The notes under the pieces are model-generated. The model worked only from the letters and a program-made list of their open reading frames with translations. It did not search any database and was not told where the DNA came from. A DNA stretch of 64,000 nt, taken from the NCBI GenBank assembly GCA_039029535.1, contig JBCCFW010000015.1:1-64000 (forward strand), read 5' to 3'. The DNA comes from JBCCFW01 sp039029535 (lineage in GTDB: Bacteria > Acidobacteriota > JBCCFW01). Shown here one piece after another: positions 53,801 to 62,300 of the stretch; position 1 is the stretch's first letter; every line of letters starts with the position of its first letter. The position numbers and the translations under genes were made by a program.

Positions 53801-55348
53801 CCGATGGTCTCCGTCGACGTCACCGACGCCTCGGCCACCGGTGACTACCTGCTCGAGCTGCGCTGTGCGAGCGACCCCGACTGTGCCTCGTCCGACATCG
53901 TGCGCATCGAAGCGGTCGAGGTGACCGCGCTGGCCGGCGGGGACCTCAGTAGCTGCGTGGGCAACGCGGTCGACCTGACGGCGACGCCGAGCGTGCTCGG
54001 CTGTCCGAGCCCCGAGCATCGCTGGCTCGATCCCAGCGGCGACGTCCGGCAGGACTGGTCGGCGGCCACCGACCTGCGCCTCGGTTCGCTCGCCTTCGAT
54101 GATGGCGGTTCCTGGACGGTCGAGTCCCGCTGCAGCACCGAGCCCGGCTGCGTGCATGCCGACGTCCTGGTCGTCGACCTCCTCTCGCTCGCCCCCAGCG
54201 CTGGCGGCGACGTCCGGCTCGAAGCCGGCACGCCCGTCACGCTCTCCGCGGCCGGCTCGCTGGCCGGCTCCTGCCCCGACCCCGAGTACCGCTGGCTCCG
54301 ACCCGATGGCAGCGAGCTCACGAGCTGGAGCAGCGACACCGACACGAGCCTCACGCCGTCCGCCCACGCCGAGGGCGGTGACTACGTGGTGGAGATGCGC
54401 TGCGTCTCGACACCGGGCTGCATCGCCAGCGACGTCGTGCGACTGACCGTGGTGACCATGACCCTCGACGCGGGCTCGGACCTGTCGGGTTGCCCGGGCG
54501 AGAGCGTGCCCGTGGTCGACGCCATCGGCAGCGTCGAAGGTTGTAGTGGTCTCGAATACCGCTGGCTCGACGCCGGCACGTTGACGCCGGTGACCGCGTT
54601 CGCCGCCGATCCCGCGCACGTCGTCGACCTGCTCGACTGCGCGAGCGGCCCGGTCGAGCTGCTGCTCGAAGCGCGCTGCCTCGACGACACGAGCTTCGTC
54701 GCGACGAGCGACCTCGTCGTGAGCTGCCACGAGCTGCCGGCTCCCGTCCCGAGCGCGACGCCGGGCTGCGGCGCTCGCTTCTCGTCGGTCTTCGACTGTG
54801 GCGTGGACGAGCCGGGAACGACCTGGACCTGGGACCTCGATCCTCTCGTGGATAGCGACGGCAACGGCACGACCGACGACGACGTCGACGCGAGCGGTTG
54901 CACGATCGAGGTCGACCGACCGGTGGGCGACCACTTCGCCCTCCTCACCGGCACGAGCGCCGGTGGCTGCCGCACCGTGGCCGGCATCGACCTCAACATC
55001 CCCTCCGACTCGGCGCCCGGTCCGAGCTCCGACCTCCGCGTGAGCAAGTCGGGTGACGACGTGCTCTTCACCTGGTCGGCGGCCACGCAGGCGGGCAGCT
55101 ACCGCGTCTTGCGCGGCACGCTGGGTGCCTACTACGCCGAGACCCCGGTGCAGGGAGCGAGCGGTGGATGCAACGTCGAGACCTTGACCGGGCACGATCC
55201 CGGCGGCGTCGCCGAGCCCACGAGCTTCTACTACCTCATCCAGGCTCTCTCGCCCTGCGAGCTCATCACCGGACCGGTCGGCACGAGCTTCGACGGTGAC
55301 GTGTCGAGCTCGCGGCCGGCGATGACCGGTGGGTGTGGCGTGGACTGA
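47897..55348 (+). CDS. Giant secreted protein with about nineteen Cys-rich Ig-like repeats (paralogue 2)
   Basis: 2483 aa from ATG 47897 with GAGGGGAG upstream. Signal peptide MKWSVLTWLACAVPVLAQ. It is colinear with the preceding gene: N-terminal domain (GPGIGLRPQYLHLSKTARDD), Cys-rich domain (CPYTFYVLVDCGREMHLPL, WWGPPFDETDSDG), and a CARDB-like domain (LAISNLTIGGSCDDVTVSFE). Then about 19 Ig-like units of ~88 residues (RACAG, GCSDPEYRWLD, VRQDWS, LELRCATAPAC, SDTVDLTVLAL), each with four Cys that could form two disulfides. The C-terminal module is TWTWDLDPLVDSDGNG, SYRVLRGTLGAYYAE, FYYLIQALSPC. There is no sortase, PEP-CTERM or transmembrane tail. Likely a long extracellular filament or adhesin (inference). 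Confidence 0.9.
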   Translation: MKWSVLTWLACAVPVLAQQELRWEARSELIDPRIHQSRDLTTDLHGGALVELPWSLPDPREDRLWDAVVVGVGEAQLARLLPGDVEDGSDPIVSVDGRSVELGPRLDLFSGEKVRLGRSGQVVALFGEDSVSLRWTSLRSASGGRATVELLLGPGIGLRPQYLHLSKTARDDIAAGLVFAEPLAGIPSSSLSAVEASALVEAPEISIDLPERHADGPPPLGCDPPPFATWCDQAGATDAGCVAAAGNNGNTDCATRNATTWQFFEGAFCRDCPYTFYVLVDCGREMHLPLLDMEGADVEIRNATTGQPVSLTCWNETAIAYAAGTNPNPMIQGDCCADQPGNETWWGPPFDETDSDGPGRVAWGFPDCDTLNVNTCADLPGCGGEIPGISPGERQVMDCFISDESGLCGLYRVDISSGGFGWSLFANCDGTATPSFPIFFDCTEAWTAHQPRPELAISNLTIGGSCDDVTVSFEIDNIGCDDQDGDVRVRVTTGCTPADEIEVLVPGPIPAGGNSLVDIDLTTTCGATTVDVVIDPLDEVLECVEDAAAAACRAQVGMNTLSTTACDCNATLTAAASAPVRACVGQTITLDASASTLTPCAQPLYRWLDASGVELAPESTSPTLDLPFGGCPGSVTYTLEVRCFGEACAETTTVTVACHDPSAAAGADQVACAGDDVLFDASTSITTGCPSPEYRWLRAGAVVRDWAADPTATLSGVTTSEAGDYTVELRCSDGDGCTVSDTLTLSVVALTADAGVDQRACSGAGVTLSAIGSSVVACASPEYRWRDAGGAVLQDWSASTDLVLPNVSSSDTGDYTLDLRCGSLASCEVSDTVQLTVIELVANAGSDVRACTSESVTLSGSSSTNSGCSDPEYRWLDAGGTVRQDWSSTSDLALASVTTADAGTFTLELRCATAPSCTQSDTVDLTVLALVADAGSDQRACAGDAVTLSAAGSATFGCSDPEYRWLDDGGVVRQDWSSTSDLALASVATADAGTFTLELRCATAPACTQADTVDLTVLALVADAGADRRACAGDDLVLSAAGSTVVGCSDPEYRWLDGGVVRQDWSTSTDLSLTSVSSADTGDFVVELRCATAPDCTQSDTADLTVLALVAEGGADQRACQGDAVTLSAAGSATFGCSDPQYRWLDAGGAVRQDWSAASELVLASVTTADTDTFTVELRCATAPDCTQSDTVDLTVLALTADAGVDQRACAGDDIVVSAAGSTAVGCADPEYRWRDDEGVVRQDWSASPDLALTNVGTFDTGDFVVDVRCGTAPACTQSDTMSLTVLALIARAGDDQRACAGETVTFSAAGSTTLGCSDPEYRWLDSSGAVRQDWSATSELVIASAGTVDSDTFTVELRCATAPACTQSDTVDLVVVALSADAGSDQRLCAGSDLALSAAASPTTGCNDPEYRWLDDNGVVRRDWSSDPTFALAGLAPTDSGDFTVELRCATTPSCETSDAVTVTVLELVADASGDITACAGSATTLDGSATNVQGCTDPEYRWLSPAGLIVQDWSAAPSASLTDLQPSDAGEYTLETRCGSAPACPSSDTTTLVVTDLVASAGADVRTCVGGDVLLDASASTVAGCNDPEYRWLDPSGVVLRDWSPDATFLRLAMAPSQAGTHAVELRCGSGAGCLTSDSMDISLVDLAAMAGVDQLTCAGADVTLSGAGSLVAGCGSPEYRWRDAAGSVLSDWSSTAELTLSSVDVTDAGAYTLDLRCSVSPSCETSDVVALTVVQLGADAGADLRSCAGEAVTFDASASSVAGCGDPEYRFTNASGLVVQDWSNDSNFVLADPSAADDGLFTVDLRCASLPGCEVSDQVTLSTASLALSGPSSTRACAGSDVVLTGDGSASLGCFSREYRWRDVDGSVLRDWSADSDHSLIGAALSAAGDYILDLRCADLPDCVESLVVPVTIVELGALAGADQRSCLGGTVLLDAAGSAVSSCATPEHRWTDPSGAVLSDWSTSPMVSVDVTDASATGDYLLELRCASDPDCASSDIVRIEAVEVTALAGGDLSSCVGNAVDLTATPSVLGCPSPEHRWLDPSGDVRQDWSAATDLRLGSLAFDDGGSWTVESRCSTEPGCVHADVLVVDLLSLAPSAGGDVRLEAGTPVTLSAAGSLAGSCPDPEYRWLRPDGSELTSWSSDTDTSLTPSAHAEGGDYVVEMRCVSTPGCIASDVVRLTVVTMTLDAGSDLSGCPGESVPVVDAIGSVEGCSGLEYRWLDAGTLTPVTAFAADPAHVVDLLDCASGPVELLLEARCLDDTSFVATSDLVVSCHELPAPVPSATPGCGARFSSVFDCGVDEPGTTWTWDLDPLVDSDGNGTTDDDVDASGCTIEVDRPVGDHFALLTGTSAGGCRTVAGIDLNIPSDSAPGPSSDLRVSKSGDDVLFTWSAATQAGSYRVLRGTLGAYYAETPVQGASGGCNVETLTGHDPGGVAEPTSFYYLIQALSPCELITGPVGTSFDGDVSSSRPAMTGGCGVD
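49600..54735 (+). repeat. Tandem ~264-bp coding repeats within the second giant gene
   Basis: About 19 direct repeats of 261-270 bp, in frame, encode the Ig-like units. Most units are diverged, but those at ~50.4-52.0 kb are close at DNA level: the stretch GCGGTCACGCTCTCGGCC followed by GCTGGCTCCGCCACGTTC recurs unchanged near 50730 and 51270, and the units starting ~50430 and ~50695 are nearly identical over long runs. This indicates recent unit duplication inside the gene. Confidence 0.85.
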
Positions 55349-55411
55349 GCGATGCTGGCGTGCCATCGTCGACCCCAACGATGGCGCGCGGGCCCGCGCC
55401 GAGGAGGGAGC

Positions 55412-55876
55412 GTGAAGACCATCGAGGGTGACCTCATCCAGCTCGCGCTCGAGGGCCGCTTCGACGTCATCGTCCACGGCTGCAACTGTCAGTGCGCCAT
55501 GGGGGCTGGGATCGCCAAGCCGATCCGGGCCGCCTTCCCCGAGGCCTACGAGGCCGACCTCGCGACGACCAAGGGCGACCGCAGCAAGCTCGGCACCTTC
55601 TCGTCCGCGACCGTCACGCGAGGCGACCTGAAGCTGACCGTGGTCAACGCCTACACGCAGTTTCACTGGCGCGGCGCCGGCGTGCTGCTCGACTACGAAG
55701 CGCTGGAACGTGTCTTTCGCGACATCGCCTCGCGCTTCACGGGGCTTCGCATCGCCTACCCGAAGATCGGCGCCGGTCTCGCCCGTGGTGACTGGCCTCG
55801 CATCACGCCAGTCATCGATGAAGCCCTGGAAGGTGAGGACCACGCCCTGGTCGTCCTGCCACGGACTCCCGGCTGA
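55412..55876 (+). CDS. Macro-domain protein (ADP-ribose binding/processing)
   Basis: 154 aa from GTG 55412, preceded by GAGGAGGGAGC. Macro-domain signatures: VIVHGCNCQCAMGAGIAKPI (the N-x-N-x-x-G-x-G ADP-ribose loop), a central VVNAYTQFHWRG, and the late IAYPKIGAGLARGDWPRI that closes the site. Family members bind ADP-ribose or hydrolyse ADP-ribose-1''-phosphate and protein ADP-ribose esters. An in-frame ATG at 55352 is rejected in favour of the Shine-Dalgarno-linked GTG. It starts 64 bp after the giant gene and may be read from the same or its own promoter. Confidence 0.9.
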   Translation: MKTIEGDLIQLALEGRFDVIVHGCNCQCAMGAGIAKPIRAAFPEAYEADLATTKGDRSKLGTFSSATVTRGDLKLTVVNAYTQFHWRGAGVLLDYEALERVFRDIASRFTGLRIAYPKIGAGLARGDWPRITPVIDEALEGEDHALVVLPRTPG

Positions 55877-55910
55877 CGCTGTCTCCCGACGCTGCGGTGT
55901 ACCCTCCTTC

Positions 55911-56300
55911 ATGCGTCAGTCGATCACTTCTGCCAGCCGCTACGAGCCCCTCTTCGGCTTCTGCCGTGCCATCCGCACGGGCAACACCATCGCCATCGCC
56001 GGCACTGCTCCGATCGGAGACGACGGGAAGACCGTCGGCATCGGCGATCCCGCTGCTCAGGCCCGACGTTGCTTCGGGATCATCCTGCACGCGCTCGACG
56101 AGCTCGGCGGCTCCCCGTACGACCTCGTGCGAACGCGGATGTTCCTCACCCGCATCTCGGACTGGGAGACCATCGGCAAGGTCCACGGTGAGTACTTCGG
56201 TGAGATCCGACCCGTGAGCACGATGGTCGAGGTCTCCGCTCTCATCGACCCCGCCTGGTTCATCGAGGTCGAAGCCGACGCCATCGTCGGCAGCGCCTAG
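55911..56300 (+). CDS. ridA: RidA/YjgF-family enamine/imine deaminase
   Basis: 129 aa from ATG 55911. Rid-family features: YEPLFGFCRAIRTGNTIAIA (substrate pocket strand), GTAPI, DPAAQARRCFGIILHALDEL, RTRMFLTRISDWETIGKVHG with EYFGEIRPVSTMVEV, and the final VEADAIVGS. The RPVSTMVEV segment has the Arg expected before the active-site threonine region, though the canonical RIdA archetype reads RP..R..; subgroup Rid-other is possible. It hydrolyses reactive enamines/imines from PLP enzymes in the cytoplasm. It starts 34 bp after the macro-domain gene. Confidence 0.85.
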   Translation: MRQSITSASRYEPLFGFCRAIRTGNTIAIAGTAPIGDDGKTVGIGDPAAQARRCFGIILHALDELGGSPYDLVRTRMFLTRISDWETIGKVHGEYFGEIRPVSTMVEVSALIDPAWFIEVEADAIVGSA

Positions 56301-56307
56301 CGAGCCG

Positions 56308-58386
56308 TCAGGCCAGCACCAAGGGCAGCGCGAGGCGGAAGATCGCGCCGAGCTCGCCGTTGGCCGCCTCCAGCGAGCCGCCCAACTCGCGAGCTGCTGC
56401 CCGAGCCAGCGCCAGGCCCACCCCCACGGTGGGCTCACCAGCCGTGGGCTGCGCCGTCATCCGTGCTCGCCATGCGAACACGCGCTCGAGATCGCCGTCG
56501 CTGAGGCCGGGACCGTCGTCCTCGACCTCGAGATGCACCATCCCCTTCACCTTGGTCACCCGCACCGTGATCCGACCACCGAAGGGCGTGAACTTCGACG
56601 CGTTGGAGACGAGTCCCTCCACGATGGATCGCACCGCCTCCTTCCCACGCACCGGCAGGGGATCCGGTCGATCGACCCAGGTGAGCACTTGACGCTTGCA
56701 GCGTCGGCTCGCCTCGCTCGCCTGCAAGACCTCGTCGACGACCTGGACCAGGTCCGCCGCGTCGTGTCGGTCGTCTCGAACCAGCTCGGAGCCGATCCGC
56801 GACACGAGGTTGTCCACTCGCTGCCGGAGAAGGTCGGCCGACTCGTGGAGCTCCTCCACGGCCTGCGAAGTCGTCCTGTTGTCCACCTGCTCGCGGAGCT
56901 CGTCGGCCAGGAGGAGAACGCTGGTCAGCGGGTTCTGTAGGTCGTGCACGAGACGTGCAAGCTGCTCCGACTGACCCCGTCGTGAGGACTCGTCCTCCTC
57001 CTCGTCGGCCTGCGACCGGCGGAGGGTCAGCTCCAAGGGCGAGGCGCTCGTCGCGAAGCGCTGCTGGAGATCGTCGAGACGTTGACTGAGCCGCTCGGTG
57101 TCGCGATCCACGCGCAAGCGGCAGAGCTGCTCGAGAAGTCGCGACGCTTCTTCGTCCGGTCCTCCCTGCAAGCGGTGCTGGAGCAAGAGAGTGAGGACCT
57201 CCAGCCGTGCGTCGAGGTCGAGCAGCGGCAGCTCCAGCGCCCGCGCCAACACGGGGCTCGGGCCCGGTGGCTGGTCGGGTCGGAAGCGCAGCTCGGGACG
57301 GTCCAGCAGGATGCGGGCGGCACGGATCATCACGCGAATGGCGGGACCGTTCGCCTCCATCTCGAGGAAACGCTCGACCGCTACCGACAACGCTTCGAGG
57401 GCTTCTTCGTCTCGTCCGAGTCCCGCGAGCGCCATGCCCTCCATGGCCTTCGAGCTCACGAAGGGCGACGCCTCCGCCCGCTCGTCCGACACGACCTCCA
57501 GCGCTTCCTCGTAACGCTCGGCTGCGATGAGCAAGCGGGCAACGATGTTGGCGCTGACCGGCAGCGGAAGAGGATCGCCCTCACGCGCCTGGCGTGTCCT
57601 GGCCTCCTCGACCAGCGCGAGCCCCTCGAGCGGCCGACCCGCCTGGGCATAGGCCGACGCCAGCGTGAGGAGGATGGACGGCAAGAGGCCTTGGCAGTTG
57701 GAGCGGACGGCCAGCGCACGCGCCTGCCACAGGCTCTCGATCGCCCGCATCCGGTCACCGCCCGCGTTCCAGATGACGGCCATGGTCAGGTGTGCCCGTG
57801 CCTCGTCCCAGGGCAGCCCCAGCTCTCTCGCTTGAGCGAGCACCGCGAGACAGTCGCGGTGCACGCCGCCGGTCGCCTGCTGTTGCAGTGCCGCCTCACA
57901 GCGGTCGAGCTCCGCCTGGAGGACGAGATCGGGTCGACCGGCCCGCCAGGCCACCTCGCGCGCTCGGTCCGCGTGGAGCAGGCTCTCGGCGGGTCGTCCG
58001 CTCACGCGCTCCGACCCCGCTTGCAGCAGGTGAGTGAGGGCAGCGAACTCGGCCGGGAGGCCGTCGATGTCGAGGCTCGCGAGCAGCCGCTCGCAATCCT
58101 CTCGGCGGTCTCGGCGGAGCGCGACCGCCGCCAGCACGACCGAAGCCGCCGCGCGCTCGTCGGGCGTGGACGCCCCGTCGGCACAGCGCTCGGCCCAGGA
58201 CGCCGCCAGCGGATAGACGCGAGCGCTCAGCGCCAGCTCGGCCGCCTCGGCGAGGAGGTACGGAGGCGGCTCCCGTTCGCGCCACGCCTCCTCCAGCGAT
58301 TGGAGCTCGCCGAGCGCTTCGGGGGCCTGGCGATGCACCGCTTCGCGGGCCGCCGCCGGAAGGGCATCGCTGCGCGAGGAGAACAC
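56308..58386 (-). CDS. Cytoplasmic sensor histidine kinase with TPR-like N-terminus
   Basis: 692 aa from GTG 58386 (AGGAG upstream). Residues ~1-420 are helical TPR-like repeats (ALSVAVERFLEMEANGPAIR; AAERYEEALEVVSDE) and contain no membrane helix. A short coiled region leads to the H-box LARLVHDLQNPLTSVLLLAD with phospho-acceptor His481. The ATPase domain has N-box VEGLVSNASKFTPFGG, G1 VEDDGPGLSDGDLERVF and G2 VGVGLALARAAARELGGSL. It should autophosphorylate and pass phosphate to a response regulator, sensing a cytoplasmic cue through the TPRs. No regulator is adjacent; one ends at the right edge of the window, 5.5 kb away. Confidence 0.9.
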   Translation of the reverse strand: MFSSRSDALPAAAREAVHRQAPEALGELQSLEEAWREREPPPYLLAEAAELALSARVYPLAASWAERCADGASTPDERAAASVVLAAVALRRDRREDCERLLASLDIDGLPAEFAALTHLLQAGSERVSGRPAESLLHADRAREVAWRAGRPDLVLQAELDRCEAALQQQATGGVHRDCLAVLAQARELGLPWDEARAHLTMAVIWNAGGDRMRAIESLWQARALAVRSNCQGLLPSILLTLASAYAQAGRPLEGLALVEEARTRQAREGDPLPLPVSANIVARLLIAAERYEEALEVVSDERAEASPFVSSKAMEGMALAGLGRDEEALEALSVAVERFLEMEANGPAIRVMIRAARILLDRPELRFRPDQPPGPSPVLARALELPLLDLDARLEVLTLLLQHRLQGGPDEEASRLLEQLCRLRVDRDTERLSQRLDDLQQRFATSASPLELTLRRSQADEEEDESSRRGQSEQLARLVHDLQNPLTSVLLLADELREQVDNRTTSQAVEELHESADLLRQRVDNLVSRIGSELVRDDRHDAADLVQVVDEVLQASEASRRCKRQVLTWVDRPDPLPVRGKEAVRSIVEGLVSNASKFTPFGGRITVRVTKVKGMVHLEVEDDGPGLSDGDLERVFAWRARMTAQPTAGEPTVGVGLALARAAARELGGSLEAANGELGAIFRLALPLVLA

Positions 58387-58495
58387 TCCGTTCGAGCTCC
58401 TGATCGACCCAATCGACTAAGGGCACGAAAAAGCTAGCTCCTCCCCCGTCTCGCCCCGACTCCATGTGACCAGAGTCACGTCGGCCAGCTCAGGC

Positions 58496-58750
58496 CTACC
58501 GGAGGTCCGGCTCGGGACGCTGGAGATCGGCCTCGAGGTCGAGGAGCCTGTCCTGCAGGAGCGCCTGGCTGTCCCGAACGCCGAGGTTGTAGAACGACGG
58601 GCCGGCCTGCTCCAGCACGAAGTCGAGGACGAGACCGGCGCGGAGCTCGCCGACCTCCTCGTCGAAGTGCTCCTGCAGGAAGGCCTGCACGGCCGTCAGA
58701 AGGGCGGCGTGACGCCGCTGCGGAAGCGTCAGTGGCTTCGTGGGCCTCAT
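58496..58750 (-). CDS. DUF2164 family protein
   Basis: 84 aa from ATG 58750. The pattern AVQAFLQEHFDEEVGELRAG with LVLDFVLEQAGPSFYNLGVR matches DUF2164 (acidic, helical, conserved GPxxYNxGVxD). It lies 25 bp downstream of the DUF4920 gene on the same strand, so likely co-transcribed. The family has no known function. Confidence 0.85.
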   Translation of the reverse strand: MRPTKPLTLPQRRHAALLTAVQAFLQEHFDEEVGELRAGLVLDFVLEQAGPSFYNLGVRDSQALLQDRLLDLEADLQRPEPDLR

Positions 58751-58775
58751 GGGAGCTCGACCGTCGTCGCCGCGC

Positions 58776-59270
58776 TCAGCGGGGGCGGCGCAGGGTCACG
58801 CCGGTGGCCTCGAAGGCGTAACCACGCTCGGGCTCGGTGACTCGCGCAGCCTCCTCGTGTCGGCCGGCGTCTTCCAGGTAGTGCTTGAGCAGCTCCACCG
58901 AGACCTCGGTCTCGACGAGCGTGCCCTCCACTCGCACCTCGGCGCCATGGATGTCCCGCGGCACGAAGAAGCCGTAGTCCTTGAACGTGACGCGGACGTG
59001 ATGGTCTCCGTCGACCAGCATCATCCAGCAGCCCTTCTTGGCGCAGACGTCCTCGACGGTCGCCTCGACGACGAGACGCTGCCCGACGTGCCGATGACCC
59101 CGGTTCAAGACCTTCCTCAACGAGCGCGGCCGATCGCGCACGCCCTCGCCATAGGACGACCACTGCGAAGCGGTGCCCAGAGGCGGCGGCAGCTCGCTCT
59201 TGGCCTGGCCGGGGTCGGGAGCGCAGAGAAGAAGCATGGACGACAACAGACCGAGAACGAGGACTCGCAT
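58776..59270 (-). CDS. DUF4920-type exported protein
   Basis: 164 aa from ATG 59270. The signal peptide ends GQA. The core VLNRGHRHVGQRLVVEATVE, DVCAKKGCWMMLVDGD, HHVRVTFKDYGFFVPRDIHG, AEVRVEGTLVETEV fits DUF4920, an OB-like fold with a conserved CxxxGCWM motif that may bind a metal or heme. The C-terminal part is charged. Divergent from the large secreted protein at 59353 (82 bp between starts). Confidence 0.85.
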   Translation of the reverse strand: MRVLVLGLLSSMLLLCAPDPGQAKSELPPPLGTASQWSSYGEGVRDRPRSLRKVLNRGHRHVGQRLVVEATVEDVCAKKGCWMMLVDGDHHVRVTFKDYGFFVPRDIHGAEVRVEGTLVETEVSVELLKHYLEDAGRHEEAARVTEPERGYAFEATGVTLRRPR

Positions 59271-59352
59271 GGGACTCTCCGAAAGGTTGGTCGCCGAAGT
59301 CTACCGTGCCGACCGGCTCCGTCGCCGTGCGGGTGCTATCGTCCAGAGGGAC

Positions 59353-62300
59353 ATGAACGCTGACCTCGCCGGCCTCGCGCTGGCCTCCCTCATCGCCGCG
59401 TCCGCCCATGGCGCCCCCCTGCCGGAGCGACTCGTCGGCCGCATGGTCACTCCTGGCGGTGAAGCCCGCAGTGACGTCCGCGTCGAGGCCTTCCCCGCCT
59501 CCGCCGACGTCCGCCCCACGCCGTGGCCGGACGTCGTGCCCGAGAGCAGCACTCCACTGGCCGTCGCCGAAACCGACGAGACCGGACGCTTCTCGTTCTC
59601 CACCCAGGCACTCGGCGACGGCCCCTTCCTCCTCCGCACGAGCGGCCCGGACCTGCCGACGACCTGGCGCAGGCATCAACGGCTCACCCGCGACCTGGCG
59701 CGTCTCGACGAGCCTCTCGAGATCGCCGTCTTCCCGGCCGCCGAGCTCGTCGGCACCGTGCTCGACCAGCACGAGAGCACGGTGGGGGCAGCACGGGTCC
59801 GCGTGATGAGCGAGGGTCCGTTCGGGGTCTCCATCGACGAGACGAGCACCGACGCGGCCGGTCGTTTCCAGCTCGCGGTGCCCGCGCTGGCGCGGTGCTA
59901 CCTGATCGCTCGTGAAGGTCACCGCGTCGCCGGCACGACGACCTGGTCGACGCCGCCCGGCCCCACCCGCGTGGTGCTCCGCCTCGTCGAGTCCGACCGG
60001 CTCCGGGCCCGCATCGTCGACGTCACGGAGGCGGACGAGGAGCGTCCGCTCGCCGGAGCCGCCATCGGCTTGCGCTGTGCCGATCAGGTCGCCTTGCGAC
60101 GCGAGGGCAGCGGAACCGTCATCGCGACCGAACACGCCGATGAGAACGGCCTCGTCGACCTCGAGCTTCCCCACGCGTGCCGGGCGTGGCTGGCCGAGCC
60201 CGGACATCCACCCGCTCGCCTCGATGACGGGGACGTGCTCCTCACCGCTCGAGCCGATCGAACGGTCCGCTTCCTCGACGCGAAGGATCGACCGCTGACC
60301 GACCTGCGCGTGCGGCATGCGCTCTCTGATCTCGTCTTCGTCACCGACTCGAAAGGACGGGTCCGACTCCCCGACGACGACTCCTCCTTGCAGCTCACGC
60401 GCCACGGGCTCACTCGTGCCCGTGAGCCTCATCGCCTGGGGACCACGCATCGTTGGCGAGACCGCCGTGTCTCCGGACGCGTGGTCACCCGCAACGGCGA
60501 GACGCTCACTCCCGTTGCCGACGCGCTGGTGTCGGTGGGCAACGCGACCCTCACCTTCCTCACCACCACCGACGCGGCCGGGAGCTTCCAGCTCACCGGG
60601 CTCCCCGAAGGAACGCTGGACGCCGTCGCGCGCCGGGGTGAGCAGGTCGTCCGTCGGAGTCGCTTCCGCGGTGGTGATCTCTTGCTGGCACCGGCTGCAT
60701 CCTCCACCGTCTCGATCCTCGATGACGATCGCAGCATCACCGGTGCCTGGCTGACGGCGACACCGCTGACCGGCCACGAGCAGCTCCCCCTGCGTTGGGG
60801 CCGCGCGGCAGGGAGCGGTCGACACCGGCTCGAAGCGCTGGTCCCCGGCTCCTACTCGTTGTTGGCGATCACGTCGGACGGACGTCGGGCGAGCGATCAG
60901 CTCGGCCACGGAGACGCGTCGAGCCCGACGCTGAAGCTCGGACCGACGCCGGTGCGAGTGCGCGTGCGTGACCCGTCGGGACGACCGCTCGCCCACGTCG
61001 AGGTCGAGTCGACCTTCGCGACCGAGACCTTCGGCGAGCTGCTCGCACCAAGCCACGTCGATGGCCTGCTCGGCACCCGCTTCCACGGCACGGGCAACGA
61101 CGGTGTCGTCATGCTGAGCGTTCTCCCGGCCGGCCGCAGTCTCACGATCCAGGCTCGACGCCCTGGCTGGACCACCGCCTGGACCGAGCAGTCGGCGCCC
61201 GCCGAGGGGCGTGGCTTCGCCCCCGTCGAGATCACGATGGCCCCGGCCGCGACCCTGCGTGGTCGCGTGCTCTCCCTCGACGGCGAGCCGCTCGCCGACG
61301 CGCGCGTGGTGGTGAATCGTCAGGATCCCGTCGAGACCGAGCAGGGGCGGATCTCGTGGTGGCAACTCACCGACGGACGTCACGTCCCCCGCACCGACGA
61401 CGACGGTCGCTTCGAGCTCGACTGGCTGCCACCCGGGCGCTACGAGGTCGAGGCCGGCAAGGAAGGCTGGCTCCCCGCAGGGACCGAGAGCCTGGAGTTG
61501 CACGGCGGTGACGTGGTCGACCTCGTCCTCGAGCTCGACCCGGGTGCGTCGCTCACCGGCCGGGTCGTCGACGAGTCGGGCGTGCCCGTCGGCGGGGCCG
61601 AGGTGAAGGTCGAGGCTGCCGAAGGTGGGCGTGAGCAGTTCGGCCCCACCCGCTACCCCAAGACGACCTCGGACGTCGACGGAGGCTTCGTGCTCCGCGG
61701 TCTGCCCGCGGACCGCGAGCTACACGTGCAGGCCCGTCATCACGACCTGAGCCTCACGGGACGCACGATCCCCACGCGCGCCGACGAAGGTCCCCTCACG
61801 CTCGTCCTCACCGCTCGCGCCAGCCTCGACCTGCACGTGACTCTCGAGGGCGATCCCGTCACCGGCGCCTGGGCGCAGTGTCACGACGGCGAATCCGGAC
61901 GTGGGCTCGACGAGCGCGGAGACGGTTGGTACCGGCTGACCGACCTCGGCGCCGGCACGTGGACCTGCCGGGCCGTCGACCTCTCGTCGGGAGCCCGTGG
62001 CGAACGTGCCGGCATCACCCTCGCCGAAGGTGAACGGCACGAGGTCGAGATGACGCTCGCGCCACCGACCGCCTTCGACGTCGTGGTGCGTGACTCCGAG
62101 AGCGGTCTGGCGATCGAGGGAGCTCGCCTCGACGCGGAGGGGGCCACCTCGATCACCGATGCGACGGGCTCGGCCCGCGTGATGGTCAGCACCCTCCGTG
62201 ACGAGGCTCGTCTTCGCGTGAGCAGCGACGACCATCGTCGCGTCGAGCGCAAGCTGTCCCTCGCCGACGCACCGGGTCCGGTCACCATCGAGCTGGCGCC

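Noticed and set aside
49600..54735. Direct repeats as a CRISPR array
   Set aside because: Units are ~264 bp, in frame, and encode homologous protein domains without short identical repeats and unique spacers.
55352..55411. ATG 55352 as start of the macro-domain gene
   Set aside because: The extension is Arg/Gly-rich and precedes a strong GAGGAGGG ribosome site linked to GTG 55412.
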